From: an uncultured Lachnospiraceae bacterium
Lineage (GTDB): Bacteria > Bacillota > Clostridia > Lachnospirales > Lachnospiraceae
NCBI GenBank assembly: GCA_910576535.1
Contig: CAJTKK010000008.1
Location: forward strand, 65,169 to 129,168
Direction of reading: 5' to 3'
DNA length: 64,000 nucleotides
Under the pieces are notes generated by a model, which did no database searches, was not told the origin of the DNA, and saw nothing but the letters and a program-made list of their open reading frames with translations. The position numbers and the translations under genes were made by a program. Shown here one piece after another: positions 26,652-35,848 of this stretch. The stretch's first letter is position 1; every line of letters begins with the position of its first letter.

Positions 26652-27839
26652 ATGGCAGAAAAAACAGCAATGGAAATGAAAGAGATTATTTTGAACAAGT
26701 TTGCCGAAGTATTTGGGGATACGGAAGGGGCAAAGGCATATTTTGCGCCGGGACGTGTGAATATGATTGGCGAACATACTGATTATAACGCAGGGCATGT
26801 ATTTCCCTGTGCATTGACAATAGGCACTTACGGGGTTGCCCGGAAAAGGGAAGACAGGAAACTCCGTTTTTATTCCATGAATTTTGGGCATTTGGGGATT
26901 ATAGAATCAAGTTTAGATGATTTGAAGCCGGCAAAGGAAGCAGGATGGACGAATTATCCGAAGGGGGTTATGTGGGCTTTTGGGGAAAAAGGCTATGAGA
27001 TTCCGTGCGGAATGGATTTGATGCTGAACGGGAATATCCCGAATGGCTCAGGCCTTTCTTCTTCCGCATCGGTGGAGGTATTGACAGGTTTTGTCCTGAG
27101 GGATTTCTTTGGCTTTGATGTAAGTAATCAGGATCTGGCATTAATCGGCCAATTTTCAGAAAACAATTACAATGGGGTTAACTGCGGCATTATGGATCAG
27201 TTCGCAATCGCAATGGGAAAAAAAGGCCATGCTATCTTTTTGGATACAGCGGATTTATCCTATGAATATGCGCCGATTAAGCTGGAAAATGCAAAAATAG
27301 TCATTTCCTGCAGCAACAAAAAACGCGGGCTGGGGGATTCTAAATATAATGAAAGAAGAAGCGAGTGCGAGACGGCTCTTGCAGAGATTCAGACAGTTAT
27401 AGGGATTAACGGTTTGGGCGATTTGACTGAAGAGCAGTTTGAACAGTATAAATCAGCAATTAAAGATGAAACCCGTGTAAAGAGGGCAAAACATGCAGTT
27501 TATGAAAACCGTAGAACCATAAAAGCTGTGGAGGCGCTGAAAAATAATGATGTGGAGCTGTTCGGGAAGCTGATGAACGCTTCTCATATTTCCCTCCAAT
27601 ATGATTATGAAGTGACGGGGATTGAGCTGGATACTTTGGTGGAAGAGGCGTGGAAGGTAGACGGCGTGATCGGTTCAAGGATGACAGGGGCCGGTTTCGG
27701 AGGCTGTACAGTGAGCATTGTGAAAACAGATGCGATTGATTCCTTTATTGAGAAAGTCGGGAAAGCCTATAAGGAGAAGATTGGGTATGCTGCAGATTTC
27801 TATGTAGTGGAAATCGGTGATGGCCCGGTGGTTTTATAA
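26652..27839 (+). CDS. galK: Galactokinase
   Basis: A 395-residue GHMP kinase. The galactokinase signature is PGRVNMIGEHTDYNAGHV, the ATP loop is PNGSGLSSSASVEVL, and the C-terminal motif is GSRMTGAGFGGCTV. It phosphorylates alpha-galactose at C1, the first Leloir step, and would use galactose released by the GH36 enzyme at 6047. The ATG at 26652 gives the normal family length. galT follows 23 bases later; galE is not in this window. Confidence 0.96.
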   Translation: MAEKTAMEMKEIILNKFAEVFGDTEGAKAYFAPGRVNMIGEHTDYNAGHVFPCALTIGTYGVARKREDRKLRFYSMNFGHLGIIESSLDDLKPAKEAGWTNYPKGVMWAFGEKGYEIPCGMDLMLNGNIPNGSGLSSSASVEVLTGFVLRDFFGFDVSNQDLALIGQFSENNYNGVNCGIMDQFAIAMGKKGHAIFLDTADLSYEYAPIKLENAKIVISCSNKKRGLGDSKYNERRSECETALAEIQTVIGINGLGDLTEEQFEQYKSAIKDETRVKRAKHAVYENRRTIKAVEALKNNDVELFGKLMNASHISLQYDYEVTGIELDTLVEEAWKVDGVIGSRMTGAGFGGCTVSIVKTDAIDSFIEKVGKAYKEKIGYAADFYVVEIGDGPVVL

Positions 27840-27862
27840 AGGAAGAAGGGGGCAGTCAGGAC

Positions 27863-29383
27863 ATGATAGAGCAGGACATTAGGAAACTGGTAGCTTATGG
27901 GTTAAAGACGGGGCTGCTAGAAGCGGAAGACGAGATTTATACTACCAATAGGCTGCTGGAGCTTTTTGGCTTAGATGAGCTGGCAGATGAAGGCGTGAAC
28001 GATTCCCGGGAAATTTCCATGGAGGTGGAAGAACTGGAGGAAACGCTTGGGAGAATGATGGATTATGCCGTAGAAAAAGGGATTATGAAAGAAGACGGTA
28101 TTGTTTATAGGGATTTATTTGACACAAAAATTATGAGTATGCTTGTGCCGAGGCCCAGCGAAGTAATCCGCAGATTCTGGGATCTGTATGAACAGGATCC
28201 AAAGAAAGCAACAGACTTTTACTACAAGTTCAGCCAAGATACGGATTATATAAGGAGATACCGGATTAAAAAGGATCAGAAGTGGACGGCGGCTACTAAA
28301 TACGGGGATCTGGATATTACAGTTAATCTGTCGAAACCGGAAAAGGATCCAAAAGCAATTGCGGCAGCGAAGAACGCAAAACAGGGAGGTTATCCTAAGT
28401 GCCTGCTTTGTGTGGAAAATGAGGGGTATGCAGGCCGGGTCAATCATCCGGCCAGACAGAACCATAGGATTATCCCGGTGAAAATCCATGGCTCTCAATG
28501 GGGTTTCCAGTATTCCCCTTATGTTTATTACAATGAACATTGCATTGTATTCAACTCGGAACATATCCCGATGAAAATAGAACATGATACGTTTTGTAAA
28601 TTATTTGATTTTGTAAAGCAATTCCCTCATTATTTTGTCGGATCCAATGCGGATCTGCCGATTGTGGGCGGTTCTATTTTAAGCCATGATCATTTCCAGG
28701 GAGGGCATTATGAATTTGCTATGGCAAAAGCAGAAGTGGAAAAGACTTTCCCGGTCAAAGGTTTTGAAGATGTGGAAGCGGGGATTGTCAATTGGCCAAT
28801 GTCAGTGATCCGTATTGCGGGCAAGGACAGCGGCAGGGTAATTGCTTTAGCGGATATTATACTGGAAAAATGGCGGGGATATACGGATGAGGATGCCTTT
28901 ATCTATGCATATACGGATGGGGAACCTCATAATACGATTACCCCGATTGCCAGGAAACGGAACGGGAAGTATGAACTGGATCTGGTGCTGCGCAATAACA
29001 TTACAACGAGCGAACACCCTTTGGGCGTATATCACCCTCATGCAAAACTTCATCATATTAAGAAAGAAAATATCGGGCTGATTGAAGTAATGGGACTGGC
29101 TGTGCTTCCTGCCCGGCTGAAGGGGGAAATGGACAGACTGGCAGATGCCATCTTAGCAAAAACGGATATCCGCAGTGATGCTGAACTGGAAAAACATGCA
29201 GATTGGGTGGACGGATTTCTTCCGGGGTATGAACCGGATGACAGGGACACAAAAGAAAAAATGATGGAAATACTGCATAAAGAAATCGGGGATGTATTTA
29301 TGCAGGTATTGGAGGATGCCGGGGTTTATAAGAGAACGGAAGAAGGAAAGGCGGCATTTGAGAGATTTTTGAAGACATTATAG
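27863..29383 (+). CDS. galT: UDP-glucose-hexose-1-phosphate uridylyltransferase (type II GalT)
   Basis: A 506-residue enzyme of the long Firmicute-type GalT, distinct from the ~350-residue E. coli form. Features include NHPARQNHRIIPVKIHGSQW, FPHYFVGSNADLPIVGGS and the catalytic HDHFQGGHYEF histidine segment. It exchanges UMP between UDP-glucose and galactose-1-phosphate. It is co-transcribed with galK, and a terminator at 29401 follows directly. Confidence 0.96.
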   Translation: MIEQDIRKLVAYGLKTGLLEAEDEIYTTNRLLELFGLDELADEGVNDSREISMEVEELEETLGRMMDYAVEKGIMKEDGIVYRDLFDTKIMSMLVPRPSEVIRRFWDLYEQDPKKATDFYYKFSQDTDYIRRYRIKKDQKWTAATKYGDLDITVNLSKPEKDPKAIAAAKNAKQGGYPKCLLCVENEGYAGRVNHPARQNHRIIPVKIHGSQWGFQYSPYVYYNEHCIVFNSEHIPMKIEHDTFCKLFDFVKQFPHYFVGSNADLPIVGGSILSHDHFQGGHYEFAMAKAEVEKTFPVKGFEDVEAGIVNWPMSVIRIAGKDSGRVIALADIILEKWRGYTDEDAFIYAYTDGEPHNTITPIARKRNGKYELDLVLRNNITTSEHPLGVYHPHAKLHHIKKENIGLIEVMGLAVLPARLKGEMDRLADAILAKTDIRSDAELEKHADWVDGFLPGYEPDDRDTKEKMMEILHKEIGDVFMQVLEDAGVYKRTEEGKAAFERFLKTL

Positions 29384-29400
29384 ATGTATCTTTTGAAAGG

Positions 29401-29445
29401 GATTGGCACCGGGCGCAGATGGATAGCCTGATGCCAGTCTTTTTT
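29401..29445 (+). terminator. Terminator of the galK-galT operon
   Basis: GATTGGCA pairs with TGCCAGTC (one G-T pair), followed by six T, 18 bases after the galT stop. The loop is long (23 bases) and may contain further pairing. Confidence 0.65.
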
Positions 29446-29536
29446 GCGTTGCCCGGACTTTGTATTTCATCTGCCGGGCAATATTTTGCTTTATAAGAAA
29501 GTCCTTTGCCGGAAGGATATCAATTAACGGAGAACC

Positions 29537-29569
29537 ACGGATTTGTCATGAGGCGGGAAATCCGTTTTT
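29537..29569 (+). terminator. Second terminator between galT and the convergent XRE gene
   Basis: ACGGATTT and AAATCCGT form an 8-bp stem with a 13-base loop, followed by T. Confidence 0.6.
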
Positions 29570-29607
29570 ATACGGGATTCTTAGCATGGGAAAGCAGACG
29601 GCAATGG

Positions 29608-29946
29608 CTAGTATAGTCCGCTGATGCTTTCTAAAAAATGCTGGAGGCGGATGCGCTGTACGGGATTCAGTTTTTGGAGCAATGTTATCTGGGTTTGATA
29701 GCGGCAATTGCTGCCAATATTTTTTTCTTCTGTCTTTCCATATGAAACGCGCTGGTCGGTGAGACAAAGGATGTAATCCGCCGATACATGGAAAGCATTG
29801 GAAAGCCTAACAATCAAGTCGGCGTCCGGGGTACTAAGCCCGCATTCGATCCGGCTTAATGCAGTCTGGTTTGCCCCTATTTTTATGGCAAGATATTCCT
29901 GCGTGTAATGTTTTTCCATCCGTAATTGTTTTATTCTGGTTTTCAT
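29608..29946 (-). CDS. XRE-family HTH regulator
   Basis: A 112-residue protein. The N-terminal ~65 residues are a Cro/C1 helix-turn-helix (LRMEKHYTQEYLAIKIGANQ, then LSRIECGLSTPDADLIVRL, and ADYILCLTD). The C-terminal ~45 residues are helical and of unknown role. It is divergent from the radical SAM gene at 30100, sharing a 150-bp spacer. Its target is not evident. Confidence 0.88.
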   Translation of the reverse strand: MKTRIKQLRMEKHYTQEYLAIKIGANQTALSRIECGLSTPDADLIVRLSNAFHVSADYILCLTDQRVSYGKTEEKNIGSNCRYQTQITLLQKLNPVQRIRLQHFLESISGLY

Positions 29947-30099
29947 TATGAAATCCCCCTTTCTTTTGTATGATTTAATATTGGTAATGATTTAAATATT
30001 TCATAGGTATTGTCAAGATGCAAGGAAAAGTTGTATATCAAAACAGTATTGTGTGTTATACTGGCAAAAAGAAAAAGGAAATATTTAGAGAGGATAAAT

Positions 30100-31860
30100 A
30101 TGAAATTTTTATTAGCGGCGGTAAATGCCAAATACATCCATTCCAATCCGGCGGTGTATAGCCTGAAAGCTTATGCCGGGGCGGAATATGAAAAGGAAAT
30201 TGAGATTGCGGAGTATACCATCAATCATACCATGGGGGATATCCTCTCCGGCATATACCAAAAAAGGCCGGATGTAATAGGGTTTTCCTGCTATATATGG
30301 AACTGGAGGCTGGTCTGCGAACTGACGGCAGAGCTGCATAAGGTAATGCCTGCGCTGCCTATCTGGCTTGGGGGGCCGGAAGTAAGCTTTGACGCCGGGA
30401 CAGTTCTTGAGGAAAACAGGGGCGTGACGGGGATTATGACAGGGGAGGGGGAGGAAACTTTCCGTGAATTGGTTGTCTATTATAAGGAAAAGGACAGAGG
30501 GAGGGAACCGGAAAAAGGGCTGGGGGAAATTGCAGGGATTGTTTTCCGGCAGGATGGATACACTGTCAGGACAAAGAAAAGAGAACCGCTGAAAATGGAT
30601 CTTCTTCCGTTTTTGTATGAAGATGCCGGATGTTTTCAGAACAGGATCATATATTACGAGTCCTCCAGAGGATGCCCGTTCCAGTGCAGTTATTGCCTGT
30701 CCTCTATTGATAAAAAAGTGCGTTTCCGGGAGATGGAGACAGTAAAAAAAGAATTGCAATTTTTTTTGGATAGTAAAGTGGAACAAGTAAAATTTGTGGA
30801 TAGGACGTTTAACTGCAGCCATATGCATACGGTGGGAATCTGGAAGTATTTGATTGACCATGATAATGGAGTGACTAATTTTCACTTTGAGATTGCAGGG
30901 GACCGGCTGGAAGATGGGGAACTGGAAATTCTATCACAAATGCGTCCGGGGCTGGTTCAACTGGAAATGGGGGTGCAGTCGGCAAACCCTCTTACCTTGC
31001 AGGCGGTTCAGAGGAATATGGATATAGAAAGGCTGAAAAAAACAGTGGAGCATATCCGTAAGGGCGGGAATGTGCATATTCATCTGGATCTGATCGCAGG
31101 CCTTCCTTATGAAAATTATGAAAGCTTTGGGAAGTCCTTTAATGTGGTATATGAAATGAAACCTGAACAGTTACAGCTTGGGTTTTTAAAGGTATTAAAG
31201 GGTTCCCCTATGCACAGAAAGGCAGGGGAATATGGGATAAAATATATGTCTTTGCCGCCTTATGAAGTTTTGTGTTCAAATTGGCTTTCCTTTGGGGAAA
31301 TCTGTAAACTAAAAAGGATAGAGGAGATGGTGGAATTGTATTACAACAGCAATCAGTTCACCCATACTTTGCCAGCCCTGGAAAAGCTGTTCCCCAGTCC
31401 TTTTGCCATGTTTGAGAAACTGGCGGAATACTATGAAGAGAACGGATATTTTGTAAACAGTCCGTCCCGGGCGTACCGCTATGGGATTTTGCTGGATTTT
31501 GCCCTTTGTTACGGGGGGAAGCAGGAAGGGCTTTATAAAGAGCTTTTAACATACGATATATATCTTAGGGAAAATATGAAGAGCCGTCCCGGTTTTGCCA
31601 GGGATTTGTCGGGATATAAGGAGAAGTTCCGCAACTTTTATAACAAAGAAGAGCAAATCAGGGAGATATTGCCTGGATATGAAGAGTATGAGCTGAAACA
31701 AATAGCCAGAATGACTCATGTGGAAGTATTTTCTTATCCGGTCTGGGAGCCTGGGGGGGATATGAATAGGCTGGAAGAGGATGCAGTGGCGCTTTTTGAC
31801 TATAAGAAAAGGAATCCACTGACAAAGGAAGCGGGGGCAGTGATATTAGACAGATGGTGA
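30100..31860 (+). CDS. B12-binding-domain radical SAM protein with DUF4080 tail
   Basis: A 586-residue enzyme. Residues 1-~150 form a Rossmann-like cobalamin-binding-type domain (HSNPAVYSLKAYAG, then DVIGFSCYIWNW and WLGGPEVSFD). The radical SAM core follows with the [4Fe-4S] motif CPFQCSYC, then LVQLEMGVQSANPLTLQAV and LDLIAGLPYENYESF. The last ~180 residues match the DUF4080 region found in such Clostridial proteins. Substrate unknown. The start ATG at 30100 follows GAGAGGA. It is probably co-transcribed with nth. Confidence 0.9.
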   Translation: MKFLLAAVNAKYIHSNPAVYSLKAYAGAEYEKEIEIAEYTINHTMGDILSGIYQKRPDVIGFSCYIWNWRLVCELTAELHKVMPALPIWLGGPEVSFDAGTVLEENRGVTGIMTGEGEETFRELVVYYKEKDRGREPEKGLGEIAGIVFRQDGYTVRTKKREPLKMDLLPFLYEDAGCFQNRIIYYESSRGCPFQCSYCLSSIDKKVRFREMETVKKELQFFLDSKVEQVKFVDRTFNCSHMHTVGIWKYLIDHDNGVTNFHFEIAGDRLEDGELEILSQMRPGLVQLEMGVQSANPLTLQAVQRNMDIERLKKTVEHIRKGGNVHIHLDLIAGLPYENYESFGKSFNVVYEMKPEQLQLGFLKVLKGSPMHRKAGEYGIKYMSLPPYEVLCSNWLSFGEICKLKRIEEMVELYYNSNQFTHTLPALEKLFPSPFAMFEKLAEYYEENGYFVNSPSRAYRYGILLDFALCYGGKQEGLYKELLTYDIYLRENMKSRPGFARDLSGYKEKFRNFYNKEEQIREILPGYEEYELKQIARMTHVEVFSYPVWEPGGDMNRLEEDAVALFDYKKRNPLTKEAGAVILDRW

Positions 31861-31881
31861 AAGGAAGAAGGGGCAGATAAA

Positions 31882-32532
31882 ATGACGGAAAATACAAAAG
31901 CAATCCTGGATTTGCTGGATGAAAGATACGGAACGGACTACAGATGCTACCTGAACCATGAAAATGCATGGCAGCTTTTGATTGCAACGATTTTGAGCGC
32001 CCAGTGTACAGATGCCAGAGTGAATACAGTGACTGGGGATTTGTTCCGGAAATATCCGGGCGTTGCGGCTTTTGCGGCTGCTGACAGGAAGGAGCTGGAA
32101 AAGGATATTCATTCTACCGGTTTTTATCATAATAAGGCAAAGAATATTATTGCATGCTGCAAAGATATAATGGAAAGATTTGGAGGGGAAGTTCCGAGAA
32201 GCCTGGAAGATCTTACATCTCTGGCTGGAGTGGGAAGAAAAACAGCGAATGTAATCAGGGGAAATATTTTTAAAGAGCCAAGCATTGTAGTGGATACCCA
32301 TGTAAAGAGGATATCCAGAAAACTGGGGCTGACGGAAGAAGAAGACCCTTATAAGGTGGAGAAGGATCTGATGAAGGTTCTGCCGGAAGAACGCTGGATT
32401 TTATGGAATATACATTTGATTACTCTGGGGCGGGAAATCTGCAAAGCTCCTACGCCGAAGTGCGGGGAATGTTTTTTAAAAGAGCATTGTAAAGATTATA
32501 AAAAAAGAAACGGGAAACAGGTGAAACAATGA
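31882..32532 (+). CDS. nth: Endonuclease III
   Basis: A 216-residue bifunctional DNA glycosylase/AP lyase for oxidised pyrimidines. The helix-hairpin-helix LAGVGRKTANVI holds the catalytic Lys, VVDTHVKR the catalytic Asp, and the C-terminal loop C-x6-C-x2-C-x5-C (from CKAPTPKCGEC) binds a [4Fe-4S] cluster. Length equals E. coli Nth. Its stop overlaps the start of the exonuclease gene (ATGA). Confidence 0.97.
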   Translation: MTENTKAILDLLDERYGTDYRCYLNHENAWQLLIATILSAQCTDARVNTVTGDLFRKYPGVAAFAAADRKELEKDIHSTGFYHNKAKNIIACCKDIMERFGGEVPRSLEDLTSLAGVGRKTANVIRGNIFKEPSIVVDTHVKRISRKLGLTEEEDPYKVEKDLMKVLPEERWILWNIHLITLGREICKAPTPKCGECFLKEHCKDYKKRNGKQVKQ

Positions 32533-33230
32533 CGGATACCTATACGGCTTTGGATTTGGAGACAACAGGGCTGAATCCGAAAACAGACAGGATTATTGAA
32601 ATTGGCGCGGTTAAAGTGAGAAGATGGGAAGTAACGGATCAGTTTCAGAGCCTTGTAAATCCGGGAAGGGCTTTGGGGGAGGGAGTTATCAGCCTGACAG
32701 GGATCTGTGATGAAATGCTGGCCGATGCGCCGGGAATCAGTGATTTAACTGGATCTTTGCTGGAATTTATCGGGGATGATGTTTTGGTGGGTCACCGGAT
32801 TTTATTTGATTATTCTTTCGTAAAGAAAGCAGCCGTTAATCAGTCTATGGTTTTTAACAAAATGGGGATTGATACGCTGAAATTATCAAGAAAATTTCTG
32901 CCGGAACTGGAAAGCAGGAAATTAGGATTTTTATGCAGGCATTATGGAATAGAGCATACAGCCCATAGGGCATTAGGGGATGCATGGGCGGCAGCGGATT
33001 TATATAGAAAGCTGGCAGAATTATACTATGAAGATAATGAAAAAGAATTTGCCCCCAAAGAACTTATTTTCAAGGTAAAAAAAGATACGCCTGTTACAAA
33101 ACGGCAGAAAGAGCGGTTATATAAATTGCTGGACAAGCATAAACTAACTATAGGGTACAGTGTGGATAAGCTGACGAGAAGTGAGGCGGACCGGATTATG
33201 GATCAAATTCTTGCAAAATACGGACGATAA
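32529..33230 (+). CDS. DnaQ-like 3'-5' exonuclease (PolC/epsilon type)
   Basis: A 233-residue DEDDh exonuclease. ExoI is ALDLETTGLNPKTDRIIEIG, ExoII lies in VLVGHRILFDYSF, and ExoIII is HRALGDAWAAADL. The last ~60 residues (TPVTKRQKERLYKLLDKHKL) form a small basic domain resembling SAP/HARE-type helical tails. It overlaps nth by four bases, so it may act in the same repair context, or as a free-standing proofreading or RNA-processing nuclease. Confidence 0.92.
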   Translation: MTDTYTALDLETTGLNPKTDRIIEIGAVKVRRWEVTDQFQSLVNPGRALGEGVISLTGICDEMLADAPGISDLTGSLLEFIGDDVLVGHRILFDYSFVKKAAVNQSMVFNKMGIDTLKLSRKFLPELESRKLGFLCRHYGIEHTAHRALGDAWAAADLYRKLAELYYEDNEKEFAPKELIFKVKKDTPVTKRQKERLYKLLDKHKLTIGYSVDKLTRSEADRIMDQILAKYGR

Positions 33231-33804
33231 TATTCCGGCTTGCAGATTTTAGCATTTTTGCCTGTCCCATCAATTCTGTAATCTTATCCTTTCTGCCTTC
33301 CGCAGCATAAATACTTGCCAGTAGGCGGTATGAACCGCTGACGTCAGTATCGGTGGATATGGAAAATTCCAAGACTTGTTTCGCTTCCTGGATATAACCG
33401 GCATCGTGGAGCAGCTTGGCCCATTGCTGTAAGGTGCGGGCAAGGGTGGTATAGCTTTGGTCATAGCGTATGAGAAGGTCGATATTCGGGGCGCCGTATT
33501 CCAGCTTTAAATCGGTATTGCTTAGGCCGGTAAAGTTGACAATAGGGGAGCCGGAAAGAAACTGGAGGGTTCTATGGCATTCCGCTACGTTCTCTTCCTC
33601 TTTCAGGGTATCCATAGGAAGGGAATCAAAAGGGATGGTGATATAGTTTAAGTCGTCCAGGGGCTTGCGCCTTGTGCTGTTGGCGGCATTTTCCCTATCC
33701 CAGTAGGTTTGCCGGGCTTTCTGGGTTTGCCTCCTGCTTTTGGAAATTTCATAGGAAACCAATATGAGGAAAATGATAAAACTTGCAAAAAAGGGCATTT
33801 TCAT
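33196..33804 (-). CDS. Membrane-anchored TPR-like protein
   Basis: A 202-residue protein with an N-terminal transmembrane helix (FFASFIIFLILVSYEI) and a soluble domain. Its second half contains helical TPR-like repeats (LARTLQQWAKLLHDAGYIQE and YRLLASIYAAEGRKDKITEL). Its 3' end overlaps the convergent exonuclease gene by 35 bases. No family name; a scaffolding role is possible. Confidence 0.75.
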   Translation of the reverse strand: MKMPFFASFIIFLILVSYEISKSRRQTQKARQTYWDRENAANSTRRKPLDDLNYITIPFDSLPMDTLKEEENVAECHRTLQFLSGSPIVNFTGLSNTDLKLEYGAPNIDLLIRYDQSYTTLARTLQQWAKLLHDAGYIQEAKQVLEFSISTDTDVSGSYRLLASIYAAEGRKDKITELMGQAKMLKSASRNIIVRILQEFDP

Positions 33805-33876
33805 TTATAATCCTTTCAGGGACAAGAGATTTTTACACTGCAGATTTACGCTGCTTATGGCAGCATGGAGGTTCTT

Positions 33877-33984
33877 ATGTTTCATATGCATAACCGTAAA
33901 ACGAAGAAAATCATTTCGTCGATTATTATTATATTAATTGTAATCGCAATGTTTATTCCAACTTTATCATATTTTATTTTTTAG
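33877..33984 (+). CDS. 35-residue single-span membrane peptide
   Basis: GGAGG six bases before ATG at 33877 opens a 35-codon frame. A basic N-terminus (MFHMHNRKTKK) leads into one hydrophobic helix (IISSIIIILIVIAMFIPTLS) and TAG at 33982. The strong ribosome site and clean N-in membrane layout argue that it is translated. It lies 26 bases before the VanW/PG-binding gene and may be co-transcribed with it. Function unknown. Confidence 0.65.
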   Translation: MFHMHNRKTKKIISSIIIILIVIAMFIPTLSYFIF

Positions 33985-34010
33985 TACAATATGTACTTTG
34001 AGGAGAGGCT

Positions 34011-35750
34011 ATGAAAATTAAAAAAAGGAAAATGGCGGTAAAAGTATTTATCGCTATGTTTATAACCATATGGCCGTTACAGGCTGTACATGCCCAGTCA
34101 ATTGAAGACGTCCGGGAAACAAGCGCTGTGGCTGCGGAAGGGGCGGAAGAAACAGCGGCAGGGGAAGAGAAAAACAGCGGGGAAACGGGACCCGATCCGG
34201 GAACGGCGCAAGGGGCAGAGGCAGGCCCGCTTACAACGTTTGGAAACAGCAACACAATTTCCGAAGGTATCTACATAGGCGGCATTAATGTATCGGGAAA
34301 GACTGCCGGGGAAGCAAAACAGGATGTGGAAGCCTACATAGAAGAACTGAAAGATGTTACGGTAACTTTCCAGGTAATGGACGGAAACCAGGTAGAGGCG
34401 GCCATTGGAGATCTGGGTCTTACATGGGCAAATCAAGATGCAGTCCAGGATGCGGTTGCGCTTGGGAAAAAAGGGAATATTATACAACGTTATAAGGCGC
34501 TGCAGGATTTACGCCATGAGAATAAGGTTTTTGAACTGGCTTATGATTTTGACAAGGAAGCAATCCGCAGGATTTTGACGGAGCAATGCGGGGAATATAA
34601 CACAGAAGCCAAGGATGCAGTCCTGACAAGGGAAAATGGGGTATTTTCCGTTACGCCGGGACAGCAAGGGTATGTGATTGACGAAGAAGCATCTTTAGAT
34701 CAGATTTATGAATATTTGATAAATGAGTGGGATTGCAAGGATACATCGGTAGAAGTTGTAGCGAAGGTACAAGAGCCAAGAGGATCGGAAGAGGAATTGA
34801 TGCAGGTAAAGGATGTGCTTGGAACGTTTACGACAAGTTACAGCACTTCCGGTTCGTCCAGGAGCGCGAATGTATCCAACGGGTGCGATTTAATTGCCGG
34901 GACAACGTTATATCCTGGCGATGAGTTTTCCACATATGAATCGGTATCCCCGTTCTCTGTAGAAAACGGATATTTTATGGCGGGGTCTTATATGAACGGC
35001 CAGGTAGTGGACAGTCTGGGCGGAGGAATCTGTCAGGTGTCGACAACTCTGTATAATGCAGTTCTTTTATCAGAGCTTGAAGTGACGGAGAGACATAACC
35101 ATTCCATGATTGTGACTTATGTAGATCCGTCAGCGGATGCGGCAATTGCGGAATCCGCAGGGAAAGATTTTAAGTTTGTCAATAATACGGAACATCCCAT
35201 TTACATTGACGGATACTGTGAAAATAAGAATATTACATTTACCATATATGGTGTGGAAACGAGGCCGTCCGGCCGGGAAGTAATATATGAAAGCGAGGTT
35301 CTTTCCGTAATTCACCCTGACCACGAGGTGATTTATACGAATGTGGCAATGCCTATTGGCCAAGTGGTTACCCAGTCGGCTCATATCGGGTATAAAGCGC
35401 AGCTTTGGAAGATTGTAAAGGAAAATGGCATGGAAATAAGCCGTGAGCAGATCAATAGCAGCAGTTACAAAATGGTTCCGAGAACGGCAACCGTAGGGCT
35501 TTCTACAAATGATGTCAATGCCTATAATGAAATGCTGGCAGCGGTAGCAACGAATAATATTGATCATGTAAAAAATGTGGCAGCGGCATTGGCGCAATTT
35601 GCAATCCCTCCGGAACAGCCCCCGGCAGAACCGGCGCCTCCGGCAGAGCAGCCCCCGGCAGAACCGGCGCCTCCAGCGGAACAGCCCCCGGCGGAACCGG
35701 CGCCTCCGGCAGAGCAGCCCCCGGCAGAACCGGCGCCTCCGGCGGAATAG
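34011..35750 (+). CDS. Secreted VanW protein with PG-binding domain and PPAEPAPPAEQ repeats
   Basis: A 579-residue exported protein. The signal peptide ends near HAQS. A low-complexity acidic segment follows, then a PG_binding_4-type domain (~85-265, from GIYIGGINVSGKTAGEAKQD), the VanW domain (~280-420, GTTLYPGDEFSTYE and LGGGICQVSTTLYNAV), a beta-rich region (~420-530), and a C-terminal tail of four 11-residue PPAEPAPPAEQ repeats. The Pro-rich tail probably spans the cell wall. AGGAGAGG precedes ATG. The stop is a TAG where the repeat would have CAG. Confidence 0.9.
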   Translation: MKIKKRKMAVKVFIAMFITIWPLQAVHAQSIEDVRETSAVAAEGAEETAAGEEKNSGETGPDPGTAQGAEAGPLTTFGNSNTISEGIYIGGINVSGKTAGEAKQDVEAYIEELKDVTVTFQVMDGNQVEAAIGDLGLTWANQDAVQDAVALGKKGNIIQRYKALQDLRHENKVFELAYDFDKEAIRRILTEQCGEYNTEAKDAVLTRENGVFSVTPGQQGYVIDEEASLDQIYEYLINEWDCKDTSVEVVAKVQEPRGSEEELMQVKDVLGTFTTSYSTSGSSRSANVSNGCDLIAGTTLYPGDEFSTYESVSPFSVENGYFMAGSYMNGQVVDSLGGGICQVSTTLYNAVLLSELEVTERHNHSMIVTYVDPSADAAIAESAGKDFKFVNNTEHPIYIDGYCENKNITFTIYGVETRPSGREVIYESEVLSVIHPDHEVIYTNVAMPIGQVVTQSAHIGYKAQLWKIVKENGMEISREQINSSSYKMVPRTATVGLSTNDVNAYNEMLAAVATNNIDHVKNVAAALAQFAIPPEQPPAEPAPPAEQPPAEPAPPAEQPPAEPAPPAEQPPAEPAPPAE

Positions 35751-35765
35751 CCCCCGGCAGAGTAG
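35616..35765 (+). repeat. 33-bp tandem repeat encoding the Pro-rich tail
   Basis: About four and a half copies of a 33-bp unit, differing by silent A/G and T/A changes. The fifth copy is cut by TAG at 35748-35750; the repeat text continues four codons to another TAG at 35763. Confidence 0.9.
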
Positions 35766-35848
35766 AGTTTTCTGCTGAGGAATATGTCTGCGGAAAGGGA
35801 GCTTCAGCAGAACGGCAAAGCGCGCAGCGAAAGTGGCGGTAAGAAGAT

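Noticed and set aside
30112..30885. 257-codon minus-strand frame
   Set aside because: Fully antisense to the cobalamin-binding and radical SAM regions; no start site or recognisable motif.
31717..31725. CATGTGGAA matching the rlmD core
   Set aside because: Lies within the radical SAM gene as codons for His-Val-Glu; no junction or element signs, so a chance match.
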